Below the pieces are notes generated by a model. The model ran no database searches. It had not been told where the DNA came from and was given only the letters and a program-made list of their open reading frames with translations. From NCBI GenBank assembly GCA_016839665.1, contig JAEOTU010000156.1, positions 1 through 12,683 of the forward strand: 12,683 nt of DNA, in the 5' to 3' direction. Source of the stretch: Candidatus Hodarchaeota archaeon. Lineage in GTDB: Archaea; Asgardarchaeota; Heimdallarchaeia; Hodarchaeales; Hodarchaeaceae. The first letter of the stretch is position 1. The number at the start of each line of letters is the position of its first letter. The position numbers and the translations under genes were made by a program. This document shows positions 6,940 to 12,683 of the stretch, one piece after another.

Positions 6940-8382
6940 ATGTCGATATTACGACCAAGAATTGAGTTATTACCAGATGATTACAAGAAAAAAATACTGC
7001 GAGAAGCCAAAGATATTATTCACACTCAGGGAGTGATGATCGAAAACCTTGAAGCACAAAGGTTGTTACAAGAAGAAGGAGTCAACCATGACCATTTCAG
7101 GTATTTCATTCCTGAAGATTTGGTTGAAAAGTTAATATCTCACGCTCCTTCTGAAATTACATTATTTGACCGTGAAGAGGATGAAACAATCCATTTATCC
7201 GCAGACAACATTTGTTTTGACCCTGGCTCCGCTGCCATCTTCATCCAAGATTTGGAAAGTGGGGATATTCGTGAGGCACTTTCTACTGATTTTATTAAGT
7301 TTTCAAAGATGGTTGATCATTTACCGCACATTGAGGCCCAGTCAACATCAATTGTTTATTCTGATGTCCCTAAAGAAGCTCAAGATTGGCATCGCTTATA
7401 TCTCGCACTACTTAATTGCTCTAAACCTATAGTTACAGGGACTTTTCGAATTGAGAGCTTTTCTATAATGAAGAATCTATTAGAAGTAACTAGAACTTCA
7501 GAGAAGAAATTAGCAGAGAAACCCCTAGCTATTTTTGACGCCTGCCCAAGTCCTCCACTTTTATGGTCAAATCTTACCACACAATCTGTCATTGATGCAG
7601 CAAGGTGTGGAATTCCCTCGGAATTCGTAAGTATGCCTCTTGCTGGCTCTACTGCTCCTATTACTTTAATAGGTTGTGTTACTCAACATACCGCTGAATG
7701 TTTAGCTGGTCTTGTTATTTCTCAATTAGCAAAACGGAATGCACCAATAATTTGGGGAGGTTCTCCTGCTGTTTTTGATATGAAGAATGGAACGACCCCG
7801 ATGGGTGCTATTGAAACAATGATGATTAATATTGCCGACGCTCAAATGGGGAAGTTTTTAAACCTACCTACGCACGCGTACATGGCTTTATCAGATTCAA
7901 AAGTCCCTGATGCACAAGCAGGGTTCGAAGGAGGTATGGGAGCAGTTTTAGCAGGACTTACAGGAATTAACATGATATCAGGCCCGGGAATGCTAGACTT
8001 CGAATCAACACAAAGTTTTGAGAAGCTAATCATTGATAATGAGATTGCAGGTATGGTTAAACGCTTTGTAAAGGGAATCACAAACTATAGCGAGCCCTTT
8101 GCAAAAGATATCATTAATGACTATGATGCAAATATTTCGCTTCTTTCTCATCCCACCACTTTAAACCTATTTAGGAAGGAACTCTATCTGCCTTTTTCTG
8201 TTGATCAACAACAAATAATTAATCGACAAACTCGTGAGTTCTGGAAATCTGAAGGAGAGACCTCAGCAAGGCAAAGAGCAAGAAAAATGGCGAGAGTATT
8301 AAGCAACCGCCCTCCTAGACACTCTTTGGATGAATCACTTCGAAAAGAATTAGATAGGATAGTTAAAGATCATTTAAGGTAG
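6940..8382 (+). CDS. MttB-superfamily methyltransferase, non-pyrrolysine (quaternary amine/betaine:corrinoid type)
   Basis: Transfers a methyl group from a methylated amine to the cobalt of the partner corrinoid protein. The 480-residue length and the blocks PLAGSTAPITLIG (233-245), WGGSPAVFD (272-280), SDSKVPDAQAGFE (318-330) and SGPGMLDFESTQSFEKLIIDNEI (347-369) are those of the MttB family. True trimethylamine enzymes contain pyrrolysine at an in-frame amber codon; this reading frame has none, so it belongs to the larger non-Pyl group, whose studied members demethylate glycine betaine (MtgB), proline betaine (MtpB) or carnitine (MtcB). Which substrate applies here cannot be read. It is the last gene of the three-gene unit and starts three bases after the previous stop. 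Its own stop is TAG, the only amber stop among the complete genes here; seven sense codons later a TGA follows. Confidence 0.93.
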   Translation: MSILRPRIELLPDDYKKKILREAKDIIHTQGVMIENLEAQRLLQEEGVNHDHFRYFIPEDLVEKLISHAPSEITLFDREEDETIHLSADNICFDPGSAAIFIQDLESGDIREALSTDFIKFSKMVDHLPHIEAQSTSIVYSDVPKEAQDWHRLYLALLNCSKPIVTGTFRIESFSIMKNLLEVTRTSEKKLAEKPLAIFDACPSPPLLWSNLTTQSVIDAARCGIPSEFVSMPLAGSTAPITLIGCVTQHTAECLAGLVISQLAKRNAPIIWGGSPAVFDMKNGTTPMGAIETMMINIADAQMGKFLNLPTHAYMALSDSKVPDAQAGFEGGMGAVLAGLTGINMISGPGMLDFESTQSFEKLIIDNEIAGMVKRFVKGITNYSEPFAKDIINDYDANISLLSHPTTLNLFRKELYLPFSVDQQQIINRQTREFWKSEGETSARQRARKMARVLSNRPPRHSLDESLRKELDRIVKDHLR

Positions 8383-8456
8383 AAAATATTTATTCCTCCA
8401 TTATGATAACTCTGTCATGCATTAATCATTGATCTTTTAACGATACTAACTAGTGG

Positions 8457-8464
8457 CTATATAA
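8457..8464 (+). promoter_or_regulatory. TATA box for the YyaL-like gene
   Basis: CTATATAA is the clearest TATA element in the window, about 63 bases before ATG 8524. A transcript would begin near 8488 with a leader of about 36 bases that contains the ribosome binding site at 8511. It shows that the YyaL-like gene has its own promoter apart from the corrinoid operon. Confidence 0.5.
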
Positions 8465-8510
8465 TCAATCCTTAATCCAAAAACTGTGTTAAAGAATTTC
8501 TGAAAAAAAG

Positions 8511-8516
8511 AAAGGA
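8511..8516 (+). promoter_or_regulatory. Ribosome binding site of the YyaL-like gene
   Basis: AAAGGA, seven bases before ATG 8524, supports this start. Confidence 0.4.
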
Positions 8517-8523
8517 AAATTAA

Positions 8524-10272
8524 ATGGATACCATATTTTTTCAACCTACAAAGGAGAATTGGGAACGATCAATACGAGAAAACAGGCCTATCGTCTTCAT
8601 TTTCCAAGATAAGCTATGTACTCATTGTCGATCATTTGCTTCTTCCATGCTTTCCAACCCAGAAGTTCAACAGGTGTTATTTTCAGCTTTTATTCCCATT
8701 TTCCTAGATGTATATGCTTATCCAGAGCTTGTTGATCGTTATTCGGAAATGCTAGAACCTAAACACCCGATACACTCCTTAAATGGGGGTTTTCTTGGTA
8801 AATGTTCCAGCTCGTCCCCTAAACAGTTTTTACGCAATTTAAGAGAACTAAAACGTCTACAACCACAAGTTCAAGATCATTTTCAGGATTTATACGGAAG
8901 TCATTCGTTTAGGACTGTAATTTTGGATAATTATCAGAAGTTTCACGAAAAATTAGATTTGATTGCAGAAATATCCTTATCCTCTATCTTACGTAGATAT
9001 GACAGAATATTTGGAGGATGGAATTTAGCAGTATCTCCATTGAAATTTCATCCAAGCGCAACTCTAGAATTTCTATTGTTACTATTTCATAGATCGAGAG
9101 ACGAACAGCTCCTTAGAATAATTATCCACACTCTCAATGCCTCTATTAAAGGATTACAGGATTCAAAAGTTGGTGGATTCTACGAATTCTGTTTAAATCG
9201 CGATTGGACAGAAGTCGGATCTTATCAGAAGACTATAAAAAATAATGCAGCAATCGCTATGAACCTTTTTCACACCTATCAAATCACAGATGATCGAAAG
9301 TTCTTGACTGTTCTACAAACGACTTTAGATTTTATAGCTAAGAATCTTTGGGATGATTCAAAAAGTTTATTTCAAACAGCATTGTTAACTCACACGGGAG
9401 AAAAGCTAATCAATGAATTGACTTTAACAGATAATAATTGTGATACTATTTGCCTTTATTTAGAAGTCAAAGAAATTTTAGAAGAAATTCTGGGAAAACA
9501 ATACTATTTTAGAAAAGCTATCAAAGCTTTGAATGTATTGAATAAAATTGTTAGTGAATTCGGACTGCCTCATTTATTGTTGGACGGAATTGATTATCAA
9601 TTTCTTCTGCGAGATCAGGTGGCTTATTTAAATTTACTCATCAAGGCGTATTCGTTCATTGGTAAAAACAGTTATCTTCAAAGAGCAGAGCAACAGCTTG
9701 ATATCATCATGAAATACTATTTTGATAGGAAAATAGAAATATTTAAAGATCGTACAGCTTTTGAAAATCGAGATTTTGGACCTTTGAGGAAAGTTCTTTA
9801 TCCTATTCGCGAGAATGCTCGTATGGTAGAAAATTTAGTGACACTTTCCTATTTAACTTCCAATCCAACCTATCGTGAAATCGCCACTAGATGCGTAACC
9901 AGCTATTACTCAAATTTTGGTATTTCCCGTGACGCACCTTATCCACCAGAATTTGTCATTGCAAATCAACGTTTAGTTGAAAGCCCAATTGAATTACTCA
10001 TAATTGGAGCTAAGGAAGATCTAGTTGCTCAACGTATGCTCCTTGAGATGAAAAAAATCTATGAACCATTTAAGATTATTCAACAACTAGACCCCAATGC
10101 AGACCGAGAGTTAATCTCTAAAAAAATTCCCAGTAGGAACCATTTTCAGCAATCAACAGCTTTTGTAAAAATAGAAAATACTATCTCTCCTCCTGCTTTT
10201 TATCCTAAGGAGATCTCAAAGTTGCTTCATACTTTACTTGAAGCAATTAAGTACGATGTCAGATCTGATTGA
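8524..10272 (+). CDS. YyaL/SSP411-like protein: thioredoxin-fold (DUF255) domain plus alpha/alpha barrel
   Basis: The N-terminal domain (1-120) has a thioredoxin-like layout: a strand (IVFIFQD), a CxxC motif CTHC (C32, C35), a helix and FIPIFLDVYAYPEL. This parallels the CHWCHVM...FVPIKVD pattern of the DUF255 family, including NPEVQQ for DPEVA. The remainder (about 150-582) resembles the six-hairpin barrel part of YyaL: GGWNLAVSPLKFHPSATLEFLL (164-185) stands for GGFGxAPKFPxP, and GGFYEFCLNRDW (217-228) followed by KNNAA for the GGFYRYSVDRxW...YDNA block. The bulk is cytoplasmic; no signal peptide is seen. At 582 residues it is about 80-100 shorter than typical members and clearly divergent. 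The biochemical role of the family is not settled; sugar epimerase-like barrels suggest carbohydrate binding and the CxxC a redox function. Stop TGA; it converges on the cysteine hydrolase. Confidence 0.78.
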   Translation: MDTIFFQPTKENWERSIRENRPIVFIFQDKLCTHCRSFASSMLSNPEVQQVLFSAFIPIFLDVYAYPELVDRYSEMLEPKHPIHSLNGGFLGKCSSSSPKQFLRNLRELKRLQPQVQDHFQDLYGSHSFRTVILDNYQKFHEKLDLIAEISLSSILRRYDRIFGGWNLAVSPLKFHPSATLEFLLLLFHRSRDEQLLRIIIHTLNASIKGLQDSKVGGFYEFCLNRDWTEVGSYQKTIKNNAAIAMNLFHTYQITDDRKFLTVLQTTLDFIAKNLWDDSKSLFQTALLTHTGEKLINELTLTDNNCDTICLYLEVKEILEEILGKQYYFRKAIKALNVLNKIVSEFGLPHLLLDGIDYQFLLRDQVAYLNLLIKAYSFIGKNSYLQRAEQQLDIIMKYYFDRKIEIFKDRTAFENRDFGPLRKVLYPIRENARMVENLVTLSYLTSNPTYREIATRCVTSYYSNFGISRDAPYPPEFVIANQRLVESPIELLIIGAKEDLVAQRMLLEMKKIYEPFKIIQQLDPNADRELISKKIPSRNHFQQSTAFVKIENTISPPAFYPKEISKLLHTLLEAIKYDVRSD

Positions 10273-10312
10273 TCCCCAAGAGAAAGTGATGTCGCAGAGA
10301 AAAATTATTCTA

Positions 10313-10840
10313 TTATTTGAAAATGATCTCCCTCTCTTCTTTCGTGGTAACAAACCAGCCACCTAGTACATCATTATGATGATCTATTATTTGTTGTGCT
10401 GTAAGAATCGATCCATCCCAAGTACTGTGACCATCTTTAACTAAAATCACTTCATACCCTAGACTAAAAGCGCGACGACAAGTAGTATCGACGCAATATT
10501 CCGTTTGAAGACCTCCAATGATTATTTTTTTTATTTCTCTAGATTCTAACTCATGCTGCAAAGATGTTTCATGGAAAGCATCTGGAGTAGACTTTTGAAC
10601 CACAACATCCCCGATATTGGGAAGGAGGGTCGAATGAAAATCGTACCCAGGGGTTCCTGGTTCATCTGGATCACCCTCAGTACCGATATTCTGGATATAA
10701 ACAATTTTACCTTGAACAGATCGCATTTTAGAAATCAAAGATTGTATCGTTGAGAGAAGTTTTGCACTGTTATATATAGGATCAGGTTCTGAGAAATTCC
10801 CAACCTGCATATCAAGAACTAATAACGCAGTACTGTACAA
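10313..10840 (-). CDS. Isochorismatase-family cysteine hydrolase
   Basis: Cytoplasmic hydrolase of the family that includes isochorismatase, nicotinamidase, N-carbamoylsarcosine amidase and ureidoacrylate amidohydrolase. The catalytic triad is visible: D10 in LLVLDMQ, K83 in VQKSTPDAF and the nucleophile C116 in GLQTEYCVDTTCRRAF, next to the place where the family has a cis-peptide. The length of 175 residues is typical. The start must be the TTG at 10840: no in-frame ATG lies upstream, the next ATG (codon 11) would remove the catalytic aspartate, and AGGA lies ten bases before the TTG. The metal-binding pattern of nicotinamidases (D-x-H after the first strands) is not evident, so an amidase or isochorismatase-like role on an unknown substrate is more likely. 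It is transcribed divergently from the Ldh2-type dehydrogenase. Confidence 0.9.
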   Translation of the reverse strand: MYSTALLVLDMQVGNFSEPDPIYNSAKLLSTIQSLISKMRSVQGKIVYIQNIGTEGDPDEPGTPGYDFHSTLLPNIGDVVVQKSTPDAFHETSLQHELESREIKKIIIGGLQTEYCVDTTCRRAFSLGYEVILVKDGHSTWDGSILTAQQIIDHHNDVLGGWFVTTKEEREIIFK

Positions 10841-10885
10841 AATATTCCAATCCTGTTTGCATAGATAGACTCTTTTGTGTATTAA

Positions 10886-10893
10886 TCTATAAA
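10886..10893 (-). promoter_or_regulatory. TATA-like box for the cysteine hydrolase gene
   Basis: On the minus strand TTTATAGA lies about 50 bases before the TTG start at 10840. This predicts a transcript start near 10862 and a leader of about 20 bases holding the AGGA ribosome site. Confidence 0.35.
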
Positions 10894-10910
10894 CCTGAAA
10901 AATGCTTTTG

Positions 10911-10917
10911 TATTTAA
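10911..10917 (+). promoter_or_regulatory. TATA-like box for the Ldh2-family gene
   Basis: TATTTAA lies about 45 bases before ATG 10959, in the 118-base divergent gap. A transcript would start near 10940, with a short leader containing GATGTGAT (10946-10953), a partial Shine-Dalgarno (GTGAT) five bases before the ATG. Confidence 0.35.
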
Positions 10918-10958
10918 TTCAATAGATGATTTTATCCTCGTAAATGATGTGATTATGT

Positions 10959-12044
10959 ATGACTGAAGAGATCACCTATATAAATGTAAAAACTTTGCAT
11001 AATTTCATGCAAGATGTATTCACTGGGATTGGAGTGCCGAAGAAAGACGCTAAAATCTGTTCAGATATTTTAATTAGTTCAGATCTTCGTGGAATTGAAT
11101 CTCATGGGGTTCAACGTTTAAAAATGTATTATGATCGGGTTCTCGGGGGAATACAAAATGCAACTACTGAATTTGAGATTATAAAAGAGGCAGAGACTAC
11201 TGCATTAGTTGATGCAGGTCACGGAATGGGGCATGTCGCTGCGTATCATGCGATGAAATTGGCTATAAAAAAGGCTCAAAAATTTGGTACTGGCGCAGTT
11301 TCAGTCCGAAATTCGACCCACTATGGTATTGCAGGGTATTACGCACTAATGGCAATCCAAGAAGGAATGATTGGGTTGACCTTGACAAATGCACGTCCAT
11401 CCATTGCTCCAACCTTTGGAGTTGAACCAATGCTTGGAACGAATCCGTTAACAATAGGCTGTCCAACCGATGAGGACTTTCCTTTCCTTATTGATTGTGC
11501 TACCTCAATTACTCAACGAGGAAAAATTGAGGTGTTAGCACGAACAAAAACACCAATTCCAGAAGGTTGGGTTATTGACGAAAGTGGGGATCAATCAACT
11601 GATACCGTTTCAATCTTAGAACAGCTAAAGAATGGAACAGCAGCGTTATTACCATTGGGTGGAGCTGGTGAAATTTTAGGTGGACATAAAGGATATGGTT
11701 ATGGTACTGCAGTTGAAATTCTTGCTGCTGCATTGACGGGAGGACCTTTTCTGAAAGACTTAACACTCCAGAAAGGCTACAAGCTCGGACATTTCTTTCT
11801 TGCAATAAACATTGAAAGTTTCCTTCCCCTTGAAACATTCAAGAAGATTGCAGGTGATATAGTTCGGGAACTGAGAAATTCCAAGAAAGAACCTGGGCAA
11901 GCAAGAATTTTCTCTGCTGGTGAAAAGGAATATGAAATGGAATTAGAACGACGAAAAACTGGGATTCCAGTTAATCCGTCAATTCTTCAGGATCTTTTTA
12001 TTATGCAGAAAGATTTGGAATTGTCTAGCTACGTTTTTCAATAA
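10959..12044 (+). CDS. Ldh2-family malate/L-lactate-type dehydrogenase
   Basis: NAD(P)-dependent oxidoreductase of the family that holds archaeal malate dehydrogenase, sulfolactate and ureidoglycolate dehydrogenases, and the imine reductases acting on pyrroline- or piperideine-2-carboxylate and N-methyl amino acids. Signatures in order: RGIESHGV (44-51), HGMGHVAAYHAM (88-99), VRNSTHYGIAGYYA (116-129) with the catalytic histidine H121, MLGTNPL (158-164) and GGHKGYGYG (241-249), which sits at the nucleotide site. The length of 361 residues is full for the family and the fold is complete. The ATG at 10955 is out of frame; 10959 has the better spaced upstream GTGAT. Substrate specificity within this family cannot be assigned by eye. 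The gene has its own promoter region shared back-to-back with the cysteine hydrolase. Confidence 0.92.
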   Translation: MTEEITYINVKTLHNFMQDVFTGIGVPKKDAKICSDILISSDLRGIESHGVQRLKMYYDRVLGGIQNATTEFEIIKEAETTALVDAGHGMGHVAAYHAMKLAIKKAQKFGTGAVSVRNSTHYGIAGYYALMAIQEGMIGLTLTNARPSIAPTFGVEPMLGTNPLTIGCPTDEDFPFLIDCATSITQRGKIEVLARTKTPIPEGWVIDESGDQSTDTVSILEQLKNGTAALLPLGGAGEILGGHKGYGYGTAVEILAAALTGGPFLKDLTLQKGYKLGHFFLAINIESFLPLETFKKIAGDIVRELRNSKKEPGQARIFSAGEKEYEMELERRKTGIPVNPSILQDLFIMQKDLELSSYVFQ

Positions 12045-12047
12045 ACC

Positions 12048-12072
12048 AAAAAACCACTATTCATAATGGTTT
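12048..12072 (-). terminator. Hairpin plus T-tract terminator on the minus strand
   Basis: Read on the minus strand, AAACCA and TGGTTT form a six-base stem (extended by three pairs past one mismatch) at 12051-12072. It runs straight into a T6 tract at 12048-12053. It would end transcripts coming from the metallophosphoesterase side. Read on the plus strand it lies only seven bases after the dehydrogenase stop but has no following T tract. Confidence 0.5.
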
Positions 12073-12133
12073 CAAGGGAGCTACTTCTGACTTTTCTCTA
12101 TTTTCTGGCCACATTCTGAGATTTAACCGGGAA

Positions 12134-12232
12134 TTATTGGTTAAAATGATAAATCGGAAATTGTAATTTGAAAATCGTTCCTCTCGGAGAATTATTCTCA
12201 ACCCAAATTTTTCCTTGGAAAACGGTAAACAA
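12134..12232 (-). pseudogene. Relic of the 3' end of a histidine kinase gene
   Basis: Between the metallophosphoesterase stop and the terminator, the minus strand in one frame reads VFQGKIWVENNSPRG followed by TIFKLQFPIYHFNQ and a TAA stop. GKIWVEN, then SPRGTIF and a closing beta strand (LQFPI), is the last part of the HATPase_c domain of sensor histidine kinases: the strand after the G2 box and the C terminus. Only about 32 codons remain. A TGA at 12233-12235 closes the frame upstream, and another stop follows, so no kinase can be made. Nothing further upstream in this frame resembles a kinase. A different frame in the same stretch is open for 60 codons and starts at an ATGA overlap with the metallophosphoesterase, but it looks like a shadow. 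Confidence 0.55.
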
Positions 12233-12239
12233 TCAGTAA

Positions 12240-12683
12240 TCATTGAGAAATTTGCCTCAAGTTATTCTCTATTCTTCGTGCTCCAAGACAGACACGACAG
12301 GTTCTGAATTGTCTTCGAGCAAACGGTGTGTGTCTACCACAAACTTGGCAACGACGATACTCAACATAAGGTTTTTTCTGCTTCCCTTCCCAATAATGCG
12401 AGACAATCATTTTTGTTGAAATAACATCTAGATTCTCTGGGTTAATTTGGAGCTCGAAAGCTGACTGACCGAATAGAATATCGTGGGATACAACTAATCC
12501 AAAAGACGAAACATTAATACATTGAGTCTGACCAACAAGTTCAGAGTACCCTCCACAGTAATGTACGTGACCGAAGATCGAAAGAATGGGTTGATAATCT
12601 TCAATGAGTTTACGTAAATAAAAGGATCCGATATGTTTTCCACCCAATGAACTAAAATCGAGTGTCCCCCTTGGAGGCGTATG
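12240..12683 (-). CDS. Metallophosphoesterase with C-terminal zinc ribbon (5' end outside window)
   Basis: The frame is open to the window edge (148 residues visible), so the N-terminal metal-binding half is missing; the TTG at 12647 is internal. The visible part begins HTPPRGTLDFSS, the C-terminal active-site histidine segment of calcineurin-like phosphoesterases. It continues HIGSFYLRKLIEDYQPILSIFGHVH with the GHxH metal motif, the usual end of the catalytic core. An extra tail then carries four cysteines in C-X2-C-X13-C-X2-C (12288-12350), a zinc-ribbon-like knuckle set in arginine-rich sequence, which the basic family does not need. Such a tail would suit nucleic acid or protein contact; that is inference. 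Substrates of this group vary (phosphodiesters, phosphoproteins, nucleotides). The stop overlaps an ATG as ATGA, but the following frame looks non-coding. Confidence 0.85.
   Translation of the reverse strand, partial: HTPPRGTLDFSSLGGKHIGSFYLRKLIEDYQPILSIFGHVHYCGGYSELVGQTQCINVSSFGLVVSHDILFGQSAFELQINPENLDVISTKMIVSHYWEGKQKKPYVEYRRCQVCGRHTPFARRQFRTCRVCLGARRIENNLRQISQ

Noticed and set aside
6940..8382. Pyrrolysine-containing trimethylamine methyltransferase
   Set aside because: The whole 480-codon frame has no internal TAG; the only TAG is the final stop.
10860..10862. ATG on the minus strand upstream of the cysteine hydrolase
   Set aside because: It is out of frame with the hydrolase and its own frame closes after 16 codons, so the TTG at 10840 is kept.
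12061..12243. 60-codon minus-strand frame starting at an ATGA overlap with the metallophosphoesterase stop
   Set aside because: Its translation has no recognisable domain or sensible composition, while another frame of the same DNA reads clearly as a histidine kinase C terminus. It is a shadow of the relic.
1..12683. CRISPR arrays, insertion sequences, tRNA or rRNA genes
   Set aside because: No regularly spaced repeats, transposase motifs, terminal inverted repeats or tRNA-like cloverleaf sequences were found by reading both strands.

Overview
The window is AT-rich, gene-dense DNA with about a dozen protein genes, and almost certainly comes from an archaeon. Signs of this are TATA-like boxes at leaderless or short-leader distances from several starts, oligo-T tracts where transcripts would end, TTG starts, Shine-Dalgarno sites in only some genes, and a secreted protein with a C-terminal PGF-transmembrane-basic tail. 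Gene content (non-pyrrolysine MttB with a corrinoid protein, a YyaL-like protein, an Ldh2-family dehydrogenase) and style would suit an Asgard-type archaeon. That lineage call is inference. I see no rRNA, tRNA, CRISPR array, insertion sequence or integrase.

Layout. 1-543 is the C-terminal half of a major facilitator transporter cut by the window edge. Convergent with it is a solitary beta-class DNA methyltransferase (574-1395, minus). Divergent from that is an OsmC-family thiol peroxidase (1579-2019), followed by an unrecognised tail-anchored protein (2032-2685) and a secreted or surface protein (2828-3739). A Gfo/Idh/MocA oxidoreductase (3809-5233) comes next.

The metabolic core is a tight three-gene unit at 5378-8382: a corrinoid-binding protein (cap plus B12 domain, DxHxxG), a zinc homocysteine S-methyltransferase, and an MttB-family methyltransferase with no in-frame amber codon. 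The homocysteine module and the cap/B12 module are the same kinds of parts that make up methionine synthase MetH. Here the folate module is absent and an MttB protein sits in the operon instead. The simplest reading is a cobalamin-dependent route from a methylated amine, such as a betaine, to homocysteine, giving methionine. This is the most interesting feature of the window. No reductive activase for the corrinoid is present.

Downstream, with its own TATA box, is a thioredoxin-fold/alpha-barrel protein of the YyaL/SSP411 type (8524-10272). A convergent cysteine hydrolase of the isochorismatase family (10313-10840, minus) then shares a divergent promoter region with an Ldh2-family malate/lactate-type dehydrogenase (10959-12044). 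The right edge holds the C-terminal part of a metallophosphoesterase with an added zinc-ribbon tail (12240-12683, minus). Just downstream of it is a short relic of the 3' end of a histidine kinase gene (12134-12232), followed by a hairpin/T-tract terminator.
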